This document shows, one piece after another, positions 1 to 13,400 of a stretch of 64,000 bases of DNA. How positions within the stretch are numbered: position 1 is the first letter of the stretch; each line of letters opens with the position of its first letter. Under the pieces are notes generated by a model that saw only the letters and a program-made list of their open reading frames with translations, searched no databases and was not told the DNA's origin. The position numbers were made by a program, and so were the translations under genes. Source of the DNA: Plutella xylostella (Eukaryota > Arthropoda > Insecta > Lepidoptera > Plutellidae). The stretch is from NCBI RefSeq assembly GCF_932276165.1, contig NC_063983.1, forward strand, positions 7,199,501 through 7,263,500, read 5' to 3'.

Positions 1-1619
1 TACCTACATACAAACATAAAATAAAATATGATGGCCCCTATATTATATCCTATCAATAACGTTCTATTAATACAAAGAAATACTATATTGATATCAACAA
101 GCACTGATGAAATGAAATGTAGGCATTGCTCAAAAAATAGCCCGCAGACTTAGCTTACCTAATATAAATTGAAAATAAATACGATTCTTTAACGGTAAGT
201 TCCTAATTTTCTTTGATTATTGAATTGAAATGAAATCGTTGATCAAAGTAATGTCATCGGAATTTATAACTTTAGAACGACTGAACTCTGTAACCTCTCA
301 ATAAATAGAAACGCAGCAAGATGCGATGCTTTGATGCGGTCACTTAGTTTTGGAGTTACCTGGCTTAAAAAATACATAAGGCCAACTTATAACAACTCTC
401 TTTTTCAGTCGACATTTAACTACTTGAAGTATTTTCGCTAAAGCGAAACTCAGCCTTGACCGCGGTCGAACCGTGAATGAAAACAATCCAGCGTTCCAAC
501 TTTTACTTGAACTTTCAATCACTGGACCGAATGATGAGCCTTCATTATGACGACTAGAGTTCGCAGTGACAATTGACAAATGGTGTAATTGTGCGCAGTG
601 ACATGCTATAGCATTATTTATTGTTGTTGCTGATGCTTGTTCTGTACATTATATAGTATTCACGGAAGTCACTGATGTGTGTATAGACTTTTGTACGTCC
701 TCTATCATATCATAACTAGATATACAATACAGTCGTTCGTCTGTCATGTTTACCATTCATTAATTATGGGTTTTCTACATCCACACCACATGCATTATTA
801 AATTCAGGGAAGAGATTTTTTAAACTATTGCTTAGTCAGTAGTCTCTTAGTCTCCATAAAAATAGTAATAAATCAAAATTATTATTCGAGTGCATTTCAT
901 AGATAGATTAGAAAACGTTTCAAATCTGATTTAAACCGCAAAATAAAGATAGAGAGAAAAGCAACTCTTTCAAATAGCATAGTGATATTTCTAATTTAAA
1001 AGTCATTACTCATTAACTCAGTGAAACCTGTGATTAGCTACTAATTATTATAACTTATTCTTATTAGTCAAGCAACCTTAGTCTAAATTTTGGCTAGACC
1101 TCATTAAGATGGTCGTATATTTATTAGAATCATTGCAAACAAAAGTGAGCGAAGGTTTTGACCTCCGAAAAGTATTCAGGCTATTAATAAATTATCGGTC
1201 ACGGTTATTAATAATATTCCTTATATTGTGTTCGTTCGTATAGTTATAGTTATAGTTACAAGCTGCCTCACCAATCTAATTTAATGCAACTCAATCTATT
1301 ACTATACAACATCACTATATTTTTAATATCCGGCTTAACAGTTTATGGGAGTCAAAACATCCGTTTAGTCTTACTTTCTATATCTTACTTTTTTATGATT
1401 TTACAGTTTTGATTTCATTAATAAGTATTATCTTTTACTCTTTTCCAAAAAACCTAACAGTCAATGCCTTGAAAATAAATATATTTTAACATTTAGTTTA
1501 CGGTTTTAAGCTTCATTAAAAATGAAGCCCTCTTCTCTATACTCCTCCTGATCCTTTTGTAACATTTTGAGGACAAGGATCAGCTTTTGAATCAGTATAG
1601 TTCTATACTATAGTGTACC
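1..1619. other. AT-rich noncoding stretch
   Basis: No coding potential or recognisable repeat. If longer for isoforms start upstream of the window, this would be intron. Confidence 0.5.
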
Positions 1620-1860
1620 GAAGTGCTCAGGTATACGCTCTGTCTCACACATCGCATGTAGTTGTCTCGCTCGCACCCGTCAAGTGTGTCTGCGCCGGAG
1701 TTGATCAGCAGACAATGAGTGGAGCAGTAAGCGAAGCGGCGTGGTCGTGATTGGTCACCGCGGCCTCGATGTGAGGCGTTCTCAATTCAAAACAGTCGCG
1801 ATCGTGTTTATGTGAAACAAACAAAGACATTTCTTTCCATGTAACATTTTTGTTTCCTTT
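1620..1860 (+). promoter_or_regulatory. Possible promoter and 5' exon region for the T2-like transcript
   Basis: A GC-richer island (about 1625-1800) in AT-rich surroundings, followed by sequence that resembles an insect 5' leader (aaaacagtcgcgatcgtg). It lies upstream of the acceptor at 5648 with no other open frame between. I see no TATA box and no strong donor in the next kilobase, so the link to for is a guess. Confidence 0.25.
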
Positions 1861-2946
1861 GCGAGTTTCGAAAAAGTTTTGTTGAAATCATTACAAAGTG
1901 TGATTTGAATCAAAAGTGCTTTTACCTAAGTTTTTGTGCACACGCTGCAGCTGTCACTTACCATCCGTAGGATTTCGAGTGTGAAGCGTCTATTAATGTT
2001 AATTGAACTAAGTTAATGCCATAACCATTTTTGTCAACCACAGTTTTGTAGTTTTCTCTTCGTGTGAATGTGTATTGATTTGATAGGCAGAATATTCTTA
2101 AAAAGATGCAGTGCAGTTATTTTAAGTGCATCAATAATTCAGATGATTGACATCAATTGTTTCTTCCTCTAGTTTTTTTCGTAGTTTGTAGTAGAAACGC
2201 TGTACACTTCTTAACTTATCAATAGGTTTATCCTGTTTTACATCATTTGGAATCCGAAAGTCGCCTTATATGAAGGCTTTTGAATGTATGCTGACAAGGT
2301 TACTTGACGTCAATCTACTCGTGCTGTACGTTCGTGTGCAGTATCATTCTGTGAAAGTATTTTGTCCGAAGCGATCTCTGAAGACCGTATAGAGATTATA
2401 TTTATTAGCATAATTATTTAATGTAGGTACCTACAAGCTTTTTTTAAACAGACAAATTATACCATTTCTTTTTTATATAATTATTTATATTATTCTATGT
2501 TGTGAATATAATTGTTACTAGTAGCTATTACATAAATATATAAATTTAGATCATCGTATTTATGCACACACATAATTGCTGTTCGCATCTTGTGGTCACG
2601 TTTATTTATTTTTCTACGATTAGAAAGTCTGTGTTGTTTATAATATCGATATCTATAATATCTATTAGTGCTGTTCAGATTTGTTTTTAAATGCATGCTT
2701 TTTAAATGAATGAGTTAAATAATTAATATTTTATGTAACATTTTAACGTATTAATTATAATATACAAAACTACATCTTGATCTTCCAGCATCAACATCAA
2801 TATTCTTATCTATAACACGATGACCCCTCTGCTCTATCTCATAGTAGAACGAACAATAATGTCTTGTTAAAGCTATTCAAATTCATTTCATGTTTCCTTG
2901 GAAGAATGCGTAAGTCACTTCAATAGGAGAAAGGAACACCATTGTT

Positions 2947-3310
2947 CTATTCTATTCTATTCTATTCTCTGTTGGGGGTGACAGTACCTGCACCTGGCTC
3001 TCTCGAATGGAACCTTTGTGCATATCCCCAAGGTCTAAACTGCCTTCCTAAGCTTGGACCATTTCCCACCACGCTGGTCCACTGCGGATTGGTGGGTTCA
3101 CATATCTAGATGTGCTAAATCTAGATATGCAGGTTTCCTCACGATGTTTTCCTTCACCGTAAGAGCGATGGTATACATTGTACTTAAATTCAAAGAACTC
3201 ATTGGTACATGTCAGCGCCGGGATTCGAACCCGCATCTCTTGCGTGAGAAGCGGGTGCTTACCCGAATGAGCTACCACCGCTCATACGAATGAGCTACCA
3301 CCGCTCATAC
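2947..3310 (-). mobile_element. tRNA-derived SINE (family A), full length
   Basis: Read on the minus strand it has a tRNA-like head with A box TAGCTCATTCGG and B box GGGTTCGAATCCCGG, a body, and a tail of ATAGA repeats (plus-strand CTATT repeats from 2947). Flanking copies of ACACCATTGTT at 2936-2946 and 3311-3321 form an 11 bp target duplication. The first 23 nt of the head are duplicated. A related truncated copy is at 24327-24542. Confidence 0.9.
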
Positions 3311-3321
3311 ACACCATTGTT

Positions 3322-4890
3322 AAAGTTTATGCTTTACTAACTAACTGTTACTGGTTCAAAACAAACCCGTCCTGAGCTATTTATGTCATTACGCACTTAG
3401 TGACGAATCAATTGTTCCTTAATGAGGACTATGAGAAGTGATAAGAATTGCTCATTGTCTCATTTTCATTTTGTTATCTGTGTTTGTTTAAATTAACCAT
3501 TATCATGTGTGAGATAATCTTCATGTCTTCAAATTTTATTTTTGATTTCTCCGCTGGCGCACGATGTAGGTCTGTAGAACTGAACTTGTTCATTATGTAA
3601 TTAAATAAATCTTTTCGTATGCTAGGAGATTTTTACCCAATAGAAAAGCCTGCGGCTAGTTTCCGTTTGAAAATGCAGTCTTCGACGTTAACATTAGCTG
3701 AAGTTAATTAGTTGTCATTGATTTCTCAAATTCCAAGAGTAACTTCTCACGTCTGCAGACCAGTCGAGTGAATATGTGGTCCAATGAACTGGTTTCAACT
3801 CGACCATCGTTACTGTCTAGAAATCGTTTCCTACTAGCTCAATCATGCATTTAATGATTGCAGTTAATACATAGACGACACACTCTTCAACAATTTGTTA
3901 TAGTGTAGAAGTTGACGGTCATTTAGAAATCTATAAATCGCGCAAACTTTCACAGTAGTTGCTACACTGACGCCGGGTGCATCAGATGTTGTAACCAGTT
4001 TCGGATTCGCATTTGTAATTGCAAATGTTAGTGAAAGTGTTTTTGTTATGTTGTGTATTATAATAAACAGTATAGTTCGTTGATAATTAAAATCAGATCG
4101 TGAGTTGGTCACTAACGGTTGATTCTTGTGTGGTGTAGCCCCATTAGCTACTTATCATGACGCAACTTGGATGCTCGGACTCTTGAGACCTACTTCGCAC
4201 TTCCTTAGCGTCTGTTTTTGGTCGAAGTATTTTGAGTTGTGCAACCGACGTGTCCGTAGCCGTATCCCGTGACGCATCCGCTCTTGCTCAGGCTTTTACT
4301 TTTGATGGTAATCTTGCATTTGTTATGTTGTTACTTGTTTTGTTATGTTCTTCGAATTAAAATGGTTGCAAAACTTCAAAACTTAAGCATGTAAATTTAT
4401 TTAGTTTGACCAAGAAAAGGTCTGTGGTACATGCTTTGCATACTAAGTTAATAGAATAGGGGCCATCCGTTCCACTTCGCGTACTGTTGCCAATATTTTA
4501 TTAGCTACTACATCAATGACTAACGTCTCGCTTGAATTGCACTGTTGCGTTTGCATATGAGATACAAGCTCCAGTTTTTAAAAGGTTTATGGAGTATTAA
4601 TTAGCTGTTCTTGGCACGTTGTCTTAGACAACATTAGAGACTTCTAATAAAGTGTGGTTGCAAAATCGTTTCACTACCTTTGTATTGTATAGGTACGAAT
4701 GGTTTGTAATTTATCGTGTGCTAGGTTGTCTGGTTAAATTGGCATTTATTTCATCAACTGTGAAATAGTTATGTAGTTTTGAAGTAAAATAAACATATAA
4801 TAATATAATAATAATTAAAGCCTTTATTCAATAACTGAATTTAAACATGCATTCCATTACGTCTGATACAAAATTTTAAATATTTAAAAC
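3322..4890. other. Noncoding stretch
   Basis: No gene recognised. The part around 4140-4320 is less AT-rich and ends at a possible donor (ATG|gtaatc), so an untranslated exon cannot be excluded, but nothing decides it. Confidence 0.4.
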
Positions 4891-4900
4891 AAAAATAATT

Positions 4901-4982
4901 AATACTTATTAATACAATTAATTCATACTTATTATTACAATTAATTCATACTTATTATTACAATTAATTCATACTTATTAAA
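4901..4982. repeat. 23 bp tandem repeat
   Basis: The unit acaattaattcatacttatt plus att is repeated from 4913, 4936 and 4959, with a partial copy before. It is AT-only apart from single C residues, a small minisatellite. Confidence 0.8.
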
Positions 4983-5096
4983 TAATTAATTAATCATGCA
5001 TCAACATTACAATAATAATATGGCAATAATAATATTCTATTAAGTAAATAATTATTCAATATTCATGGAAAATAAATAGTAATGTAAAAGTTCATG

Positions 5097-5519
5097 CATT
5101 CAGTCCGTCCCTTGGACGTAGGCCTCCTCCAACCGTTTCCACGCCTCTCTGTCTCTAGCCGTTCTCATCCACAGGGGACCGGCTACCTTTTTTATGTCGT
5201 CATCCCATCTTTGGTAAGGTCTTCCTTTTTTTCGTTTTTGGTCTCTAGGGTACCAAACTGTTACCATTTGTGTCCACTTTTCCTGATTACCTCTTATCAT
5301 GTGTCCAGTCCATCTCCATTTTTGGGTCTTAATTTTTGTTGTTACATCATCAACTTCTGTAATTTTTCTTATTTCTTTCATTTCTATGTGATGTATCATC
5401 CTCAATCCCAACATGCTTCTCTCCATGCTTCGTTGGCACACCTGTAGTTTATGCATGTGAGCTTTTGTCAAGGCCCATGTTTCATTGGTCATTGAAGGAA
5501 ATAATGAAGAGTAAGACAA
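5097..5519 (-). mobile_element. RTE-type LINE remnant, C-terminus of the reverse transcriptase ORF
   Basis: The minus frame of 139 residues carries the hallmarks of the lepidopteran endonuclease-reverse transcriptase C-terminus: MERSMLGLRMIHH, WRWTGHMIRGN, WYPRDQKRKKGRPYQRWDDD, and the closing RDREAWKRLEEAYVQ. The catalytic reverse transcriptase part is absent, so this is a 5'-truncated dead copy. It lies just upstream of the for T2-like exon. Confidence 0.85.
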
Positions 5520-5648
5520 CTAAAATTGCTATCAAAAGGAAAGTCTTCAATACCTGCATTTTACCCGTCATGACATAAAATAAACATATATTAAGACAAA
5601 AATGTTATGGCATTAAATATAAGTTCATAATATAATTTTAAATTGCAG

Positions 5649-7440
5649 ATGTTGACTTCGCCGAATTTCAAAAATGTTATAATTTACTGCTCAGTGAATT
5701 ATATTACTCAGTTATTGTAAAATGAAATCTCTTCAAATGACTATTACTTACCATTTAAAGAACTATTTATGTAACAGTGAGTGCATCGGAAAAAATACAA
5801 TGTCAGTATGAAGATTAAACATTATCCTGGCAAAGTTGTCATGGAGGACCCATGGCTCTCGATTACTGATCGAACCATGGACCTTGTCTATGCCGCCAAC
5901 TGGGTAGGAGCCGGAAATCTCAGAACCTACGATGAAAATTATAATCAACCTCAAAAGGTTAAATTTAACACAATCTCTAGAAGTAAGTCCTGTAGAGATA
6001 TCGGACGAAATACTGACAAGGATGATAAGACATACTCAATAGACAATAATAATGATCATCATAATCAAAACGGTAACTTAAATGGGGAAAACATATCTCA
6101 GTTGGCTAAATACCAACAAAACATAGAGGAAAAGGCGAGAGCGAATAACATGTTTACTACTCAGACTAAACTTAAACATAGCTACAGTTTTAAAGACATG
6201 CCTAACGGATATAGACCCTCAACTCTGAAAAGAGTGAAAAGAAGAAACTTCACGGAATGGGATGTAGAACCTAACGTGACCAATAATAAACATCCACCAA
6301 TACCACCACAACGTAGAGATTCTCTAAAATATGCTCATAGACAAAGAAAAGTTGATTCCAAAAAAAGTATCCACACACTACCTGATCCTGGCCCAGTTCC
6401 ACCAGATCCATCTTCTGAATCATATTACGAATACTATTCGAGAGTAAGCCAGCAAGTTAATGACACTGATAATGATAAAATGAAAAAGGTGCAAATAGAC
6501 ACAAGTAAAGAGAAAAATTTCATACACAATGGCCACGAAAGTAAAAATGGCAATGGAAGTTTCAGTAATGATACGATGTATCAACTCATCAACACCATGG
6601 CAACTTTAGATCTGACTCCTATAAAATCTAGGTCCGGAAACAGCCTCGACACGGATTGCGAGGCGGAAGATTTGGGTATATACATGCGGCCTATTAACGA
6701 ATCGTTATCAACATGCGATCCACTTCCTGAGCGCACTTCACTACCAACGAACGATAGAAGTAGACGCATGGAAGACTCGAAGCCTGGCTTGCGTTCTAAG
6801 TCATTGAGAGTCAAAAGCGAAGGAAGACCTCCACTTCGTGCATACCTAGACGTCGTCAAACCTGACAGAGAATCATACAATGGAGTCACTGTTACACAAC
6901 CAAAAAGAAACCTATCTCCTAGTGAACAATTATCTCTTATGCAGTACGAAATGTACAAAGGTGGCCCAAAAAATCCACCTGTTCCCCCGATTAGTAACGG
7001 TTTTCACTCATCTGGATCGGGCAAAGAAAGTGATTATCGGACTTTAAGTGGTGTTGCAAGACAAATCAAACGTGACAAATATGGAAAGTTATATAATACA
7101 GTGAGAGTGAAAAGTGACAATAGGTACGATAGATACAATGACTTACTTTTTGATATGCCAAAAGAGCGTAGTGATGAAAGAGTTTCGCTGAGTAACGGTT
7201 ACTCTAGAAGTGCTAAAAGTTCTTCCAGTGGATCCGATTCGGATTTCTCTATTCCTAGACCTAAGTTGATAGTGCCTGTCCATACATATGGCACTAGAAA
7301 GAGGAGGACTGGTAATCTCTGTCAGCGTGAAAGCAACGCAACTGATCCGTCTGACGCTGGAATCGAGCTTGAAGTCACGCGACTAGAAGACACAAACGAC
7401 AAAGCGGTTGAGAAACAACATACCAATAATGGAGATGCAG
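5649..7440 (+). CDS. for: for exon 1 of this isoform: 5' UTR end plus unique N-terminus (coding from 5808)
   Basis: An acceptor (aaattgcag) ends at 5648, so the exon probably has about 160 nt of 5' UTR. I chose ATG 5808 because it opens MKIKHYPGK followed by YAANW. From memory this matches the start of the Drosophila foraging T2 form; the upstream GTG at 5781 is only frame extension. The frame stays open to a TAA at 7479, but CAG|GTATTT at 7440/7441 is a phase-1 donor that fits the exon at 10068. The 544 residues are hydrophilic and rich in Ser, Asn, Asp, Lys and Arg. Visible motifs are a Pro-rich stretch and basophilic site PPIPPQRRDS (163-172, Ser172), PPVPP (390-394), and several RSKS/RVKS sites that basophilic kinases could phosphorylate. 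No leucine zipper or complete cGMP site is visible. Confidence 0.8.
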
Positions 7441-10400
7441 GTATTTATAGCAATATAATAACCCTTAAAGGGTATAATTAATTCAATGTATTATATGAAC
7501 TCTTACGATCCATTGACTACCATAGCCAAATATTTGAAAAACGTCTTTGCTTATTATGATTGATGTTACGAGAATAATCGAGGTCTCGAGCTAGATAACA
7601 AGCAATCATGGGCGCTGCGACTTTGATGCTCTTCATGACAATATTTAGAATAAGTTATTACTAGGTATAGAAAGTAACAGGTATTCAAATTATAATGATG
7701 TTTTTATATAATATGTAAGTCTTAAAGGTCTTCGAGGTGATTACAACATGACCAGTATTTGATTGGTGTTAGTAGTTACAGTACGAATGTTTCTGCGTAC
7801 GTATCACTTTGCGGTTGCTAAACACTTGACTGGCTGGCATATTAATTAAATGAACTTGAGTATTATGACCTACTAAGATGTGAATGGCCACATCAGTTGT
7901 ATGCCATCTATGTACCAATTCCATTTATTACTCTGTGATCGTAGAAGTTATGGAAAAATCCGTAATCAATTAATTAAGAACTATAACAGGTTGGTATAGT
8001 ATAATAATATGTGGGTACATCTCACATACGGCCATCCGATTCCAAGCTCGGCAGAGCCTAATATGAGTATTGGAAAGCTAATATAGGTTTATACAAAGAT
8101 GCTTGGATAAATAAAGACTATATACATATAAACACATCACTAACAGCACATTTAAGTAACAACCAAGTACAAAATAGAATAGAATAGAATTTTGTTTTGA
8201 TAAAATAGTATTTTCAAAGTACAAGTAACCACGTTAGTGGAATTTTATTAGGAACGCACCATAGTAAGATTTTGGAGTCAACTCGCCCACTTTTAAATAA
8301 GATCGGTCACCTGACCACTCCTGTGTAGTCAATATACTTAATAACTGTGGGTCGAAATCATTAATTTCATCTTGAATTGCATTAATTATGCTACAATATA
8401 TTATTACTACTTATGTAGCTAGGAACGTTACTAAGAAAACTTTGCAATGTTAGGTAGCCAACTAGCTACTAAGTTCGAAGAAGGCTGTAATTAAATATGC
8501 TAAACTCCTTAATATCGATAAATTTAACTCAGATAAATAGGTTCGATTTCTAGTGAACCTACACCGATTAATGCTTAAAAGTGTTTCAAGGCTTCTTAGC
8601 AAATGCTGAAGGTTTAAAGTTCAACTACACTGCATTAATCATTGGTATTGAATGTATCAATATAGGTAGTTACTGTTTCAGTCAGTATCCTGTGAAAATT
8701 TGTTAATTGTTAACTTTTTAATAACTTTTATAAATCTACCAGCGAACTGAAAACTATCAATATTGATAAACTACGACAATGCCTATACATATATTTAATT
8801 AATGCATGTTTATAATAGAGGATTAAATAAGCATTTCGCTAGACTTTTATCCAGGCATCTTCAGTGTCTACATCAAATCATGTGGCTCCTCCTATGCTAT
8901 CACATTTAGTTTCGCACGGTAAATTTTCTTAATCGATACGTCTGATAGGTTGAAACATGAAACTTACGAAAGGTGTAAAAACTGCACACTCTTTGCCATA
9001 TCTCGTAGCGAATTCTCTCTCGACATTTGAATAGTAGATGTAACTGAGAAATGTGAAAGCTTTGTAAAGAAAATGTATTTAGCTGTCATGTTTGCGCATT
9101 TGCTTCGTAAAGATTACTTTGTAAGGCATAATAGTATCCTTGGACCGATACTCCACAATAAAGAACAGACAGTAAAGTATCCAGAATATATTAAGGTACC
9201 TATAAAGCCTTACGGAAATAATAATTATGATACAAAATTTGCATCGCATCGACCATTCTTGGGGCTTATAATTCAGCAATGAATAAAACATGGTTTTAGG
9301 ACAATGGGTCGAAATGAAGAGGTAGGATTGAAGGATAAGCAGATTATAGGATACTATACCTCCACCTATAGCCATAAAGCCTCGAGTTTTGTGAGTACAA
9401 AGAGCAATTAAGCATGTTTTCACACGTATTAGTGTTTGTTCACACGCAAGTCCAAATACAAGGTTTGCATTACTTGAGGTTTATGAAAATATTGTGTCGA
9501 GGCAGACAGGCTTTGTTGTTATTATACTTTGTGTTTGGTTACATACAATCCTGTATGAATCATACATTTATAGCAATCAAGGTGTGAATTGAAATCGAAC
9601 TGCATAGTTTTAATTATCTTAGCCACAACAACTTATGGTTCACTAGTTGATGAGTCACATTTTCTATTCTATTTTAGTTTTACTAACCTTGAATTCAGAA
9701 TCACGTAAAAAATACAATAATCAATTTTAATGTCAACGCAGGTTTTATTTTGTTTTGTTGCTTAATAAAATGTGTTGTGTTGTGTGATGACTGGTTTTTG
9801 CCATAATGTCCACCTGCTGGTGTATCAACACATACACAACACACATTTAAACACCCAAAACCCAAGAACAAAATATGTCTGTAAACATGTGCCTATTGTA
9901 CCTATCTGTCCAAGCCGGGATTCGAATCTGGAACGTTCGGCACAAGACAGTTCCACTCTCTACATAGTGCTGGACAAAGACCCCCTTTTCAATATCTCTT
10001 GTCAGCTTCTCCACTACCATATTTAATTCTTAAACGCTTGAATCTCACCCCTTCCTTCTCCCAACAGAGGGTCGCGTGGAGGTGTCCCGCGAGAACAAGT
10101 ACCTCAGCACGATGGCCCCCGGCAAGGTGTTCGGCGAGCTGGCCATCCTGTACAACTGCAAGCGGACGGCCACCATCAAGGCGGCCACCGACTGTCGGCT
10201 GTGGGCCATCGAGCGCCAGTGCTTCCAGACCATCATGATGAGGACCGGGCTTATCAGGCAGGCCGAGTACACGGACTTCCTCAAGAGGTGAGTGAAAAGA
10301 GACACGTTATACATAAGCATATCGATGTTTGTGTTGTTAGTATTTATAGGTTTTGAGGACGCTTGTTGTCAGGTTTGTCTTGATGAATTTTGAGGTATAT

Positions 10401-13400
10401 TGAACAAACCAGCTGCATGTAAGCTTATTATGTGATTTAATTTAACCATTATGTGATTCAATATACTGGAACAAAAGATTAGAGGTAAAGCAAAGCAAAT
10501 GTTTGTAAATGTTGTCCTATATTTTTACATTTCCGTAATAACCGTAGGAAGAAAATTTTGAATTTGACAAAATTTTATGTTAAATATTCAGTAATGAATG
10601 AACGGTAACTTACGTATGAGTCGTATGACACACATTTAGGTTGAGTAACATATTTTTGTCGTTGTTTATAAACTAAATGCCAATAACCTCAGTGAAGTCT
10701 TTACCCTTTACTCATCACATCAAGCAGAAACTATTTTAAGAAGTGTTTTCCTTACAACACATATGGTATGTGTATGTACCTATTTATACAGACACGCACG
10801 TTACATTGACCAAATAAGCGTGATTCTACTTTCTTTTAATCGTAATAAAATAAGATAAAATATTGCTCCGTATTTCAATGTATTGTTTCGAATGTTTCAA
10901 ATAAGGAGCATATTTTTTAACCGTTAACAGAAAGGATGATGACCTCAAAACTCCTATGCAAATGTAGTGCGTGCACTTACATTTATTTAGCTTTCTTTGG
11001 AAGAATACGTCGCTCATTTCAATGTATTCGTGTTCCATATGACACTGATGTTCAATGTCCATGTCATCGTTTACACCATTTAAACATAGCTTTAACAGTT
11101 TTTCTGTTCTATAAACTTCTGTTTCTGTAATTACTGTAGTTAAGTCAACACATGATAATTTGTGCCTAGGGGCTACAGATTCAAGGGTATTTCATTCATT
11201 GTTTCATTAAGGTTTATCTGTTACATTTGTTAGCTCAATATTAAACATGATTTCTGTTGTTTGCTTCTTGACTTCAATTACTTCGTAATTTATCTTTTAG
11301 GTAGATACGGTGGTTGGTATAAACAACAGAATTAAATTGCTATTATGAAGTGTCACTGTGCCGTATAGTTTCCCAACTGCAGTCGTGAGTCGTATTTGCG
11401 AAATCATCGCGCTATTGTCGACGTTGGGTTGCCTTCTAACATTTGAGACTGAGGCACAGTCCTTTCACTCCTTTGTGCAGCCTTATGTTCTTGACTTTAT
11501 AATAACACAAAATGATCTTTAACCTTACATCTACCAAATATAATTAGGTAGTACAAAAACTATAGTTTTTCGTACGTACGTTGACAAAATTAAATTTTAC
11601 TGACGAACACTTACTGATTGTACAAATAATTCACACCTAATTATTTTGACATTTGATTTACATTACTTAACTGAACATGAATGGTCATGAGGTCACTGCA
11701 AATAATATTATTAACAGGTATATTATGTAGGTATACGTAATTTACAAATGAATCATCATACTTATAAGTACTTACTACATATTTATGTCACAAGGTTTTA
11801 AGATCATAAAGTTTTTTTTTGCAAATATACACCAAGACCGTTCATTTACTCTTTCTGTTTTTTGTTTAGGTTTATAAACTTTGTGCCATGTAAAATTTAT
11901 GTTCGCTCCTATTAAATTTGTCTAAATATTTTCCATGTTAAATAAATGACTTGCACAAGTTTATTTCAATAGGCCTCTCTGTTTCTGATTATAACTATCA
12001 AACCAGCACTTCAATTTGTATATCTACGTGTGCGAGGTTTCAGTCTATAGTATGTCGTAAAAATACCAAAGGACCCCAGGTGTTCAATTTCATGCGCCTT
12101 TTAGCTATTAGAGATATACGGGCCGTGTACGTGACCCCTTGTGCTTACAATTATTATTGTTCTCAGAATCGCATACAGCATATAGAATTAAGATATCATA
12201 AGTCATATCACAAATTCATAACATAGCATACTGTTATGTTATGTTAACTATATTGCCAACCCAGACCGCAGTCACTAAAATATATGAATGATTATAGCTA
12301 AATCATTCATTCCTAATAAATATTATCCCATCTTTAGTTATACGGTAGACGTCGTATAGGTATATTTCTGTTCTCTGTTCATGTTTTTACTTTTTTATAT
12401 GTACCTACGCAATAAAGTTAAATAAATAAGCTCAAAATTTTATATGCAGCTTTATCACCGCCATGACTCAAAACGTCGCCAATAATAGATAGAAAATCAA
12501 GTTTTATATATTTAGTTTTATGTTAAAATAATTAAGTATTCTAGTTTTAGAATTATCAACAAGACAGTATAATTTTGTTTGTAACTCCAACTAAATAGTT
12601 ATCGTTAGGTACTTTTAATGACATGGAAAATATCAACTTGTCAGTTTAATACCACAAACTCAAGGCTTTAAGTGAGGCTAAGTTTCTGTATCCAGTTCCG
12701 AGGCGATTATTGCAAGAAACTGGTGTCATAATTTTTGTAATAGTAACACTTATCTTTTCCCTACTTTAAAATCTAAATGTGTTGCTTTCAACTTCAGTCG
12801 TAACAAATCCAGTTATCACAGCATTGGTGATACAACTTGTTCAAGTTTGTGAAAGTTTTGTTTTACTCAATGTATTTTTTGTTGTTGACAGTGTTCCAAT
12901 CTTCAAGGACCTACCAGAGGATACGCTTATTAAGATCTCTGATGTTTTGGAAGAGACTCATTACCAGAATGGTGACTACATCATCAGGCAAGGCGCCCGA
13001 GGTGATACCTTCTTCATCATATCTAAAGGACAGGTGCGTAACATATTCTATTTTTGTATAAATACTTAAGTTGTTTTGTTGTTACCTATAGAAAAAAAAA
13101 CTTACGATTTCATGCACGATAAGCACAATACGATTGCAATTTACTGTACGATTTACTTCCATTTTTGAGTCGAATGCGAGTGGAAAATTGTCACAAAATT
13201 GGCGAATTATGTTACAATTTTGCAAATGTTTTATCTCTAATCTCTATTTCTACGTGCTACTGTTGGCTGTGGTTTATGACGATGATGATGTAATGACTTT
13301 CGTTTTTATGCCCGAAGTTTTTTAAATTTAACGATTTCGCCATTAAAATGCGCGCATTAGACGGGTTTTTATAAGCAGTGTATCTGATTTGTCATTTTGT

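Larger units (their letters stand above)
7441..10067 (+). other. Intron 1 of for (this isoform)
   Basis: AT-rich, with no sequence resembling the first half of cGMP site A. It contains a repeat copy near 8009-8110 and a SINE-like stretch near 9755-10010. The frame of the previous exon runs 13 codons into it before TAA at 7479. Confidence 0.6.

Noticed and set aside
3200..3310. tRNA gene
   Set aside because: The A and B boxes are present but there is no paired acceptor stem, and the sequence is bracketed by a target duplication: a SINE head. The same holds for 31290-31357 and 46561-46640.
4901..4982. CRISPR-like repeat spacing
   Set aside because: The units are directly adjacent with no spacers: a simple tandem repeat in a eukaryotic genome.
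5094..5447. 117-codon plus-strand frame
   Set aside because: Shadow of the LINE remnant coded on the minus strand.
5781..5807. Frame extension upstream of the for T2-like start (from GTG 5781)
   Set aside because: GTG is not a normal nuclear start, and the ATG at 5808 begins the conserved MKIKHYPGK.
5981..5990. Alternative donor aa|gtaagt inside the first coding exon of for
   Set aside because: It is phase compatible, but it would discard 486 residues of open frame with coding-like composition; I keep the donor at 7440.
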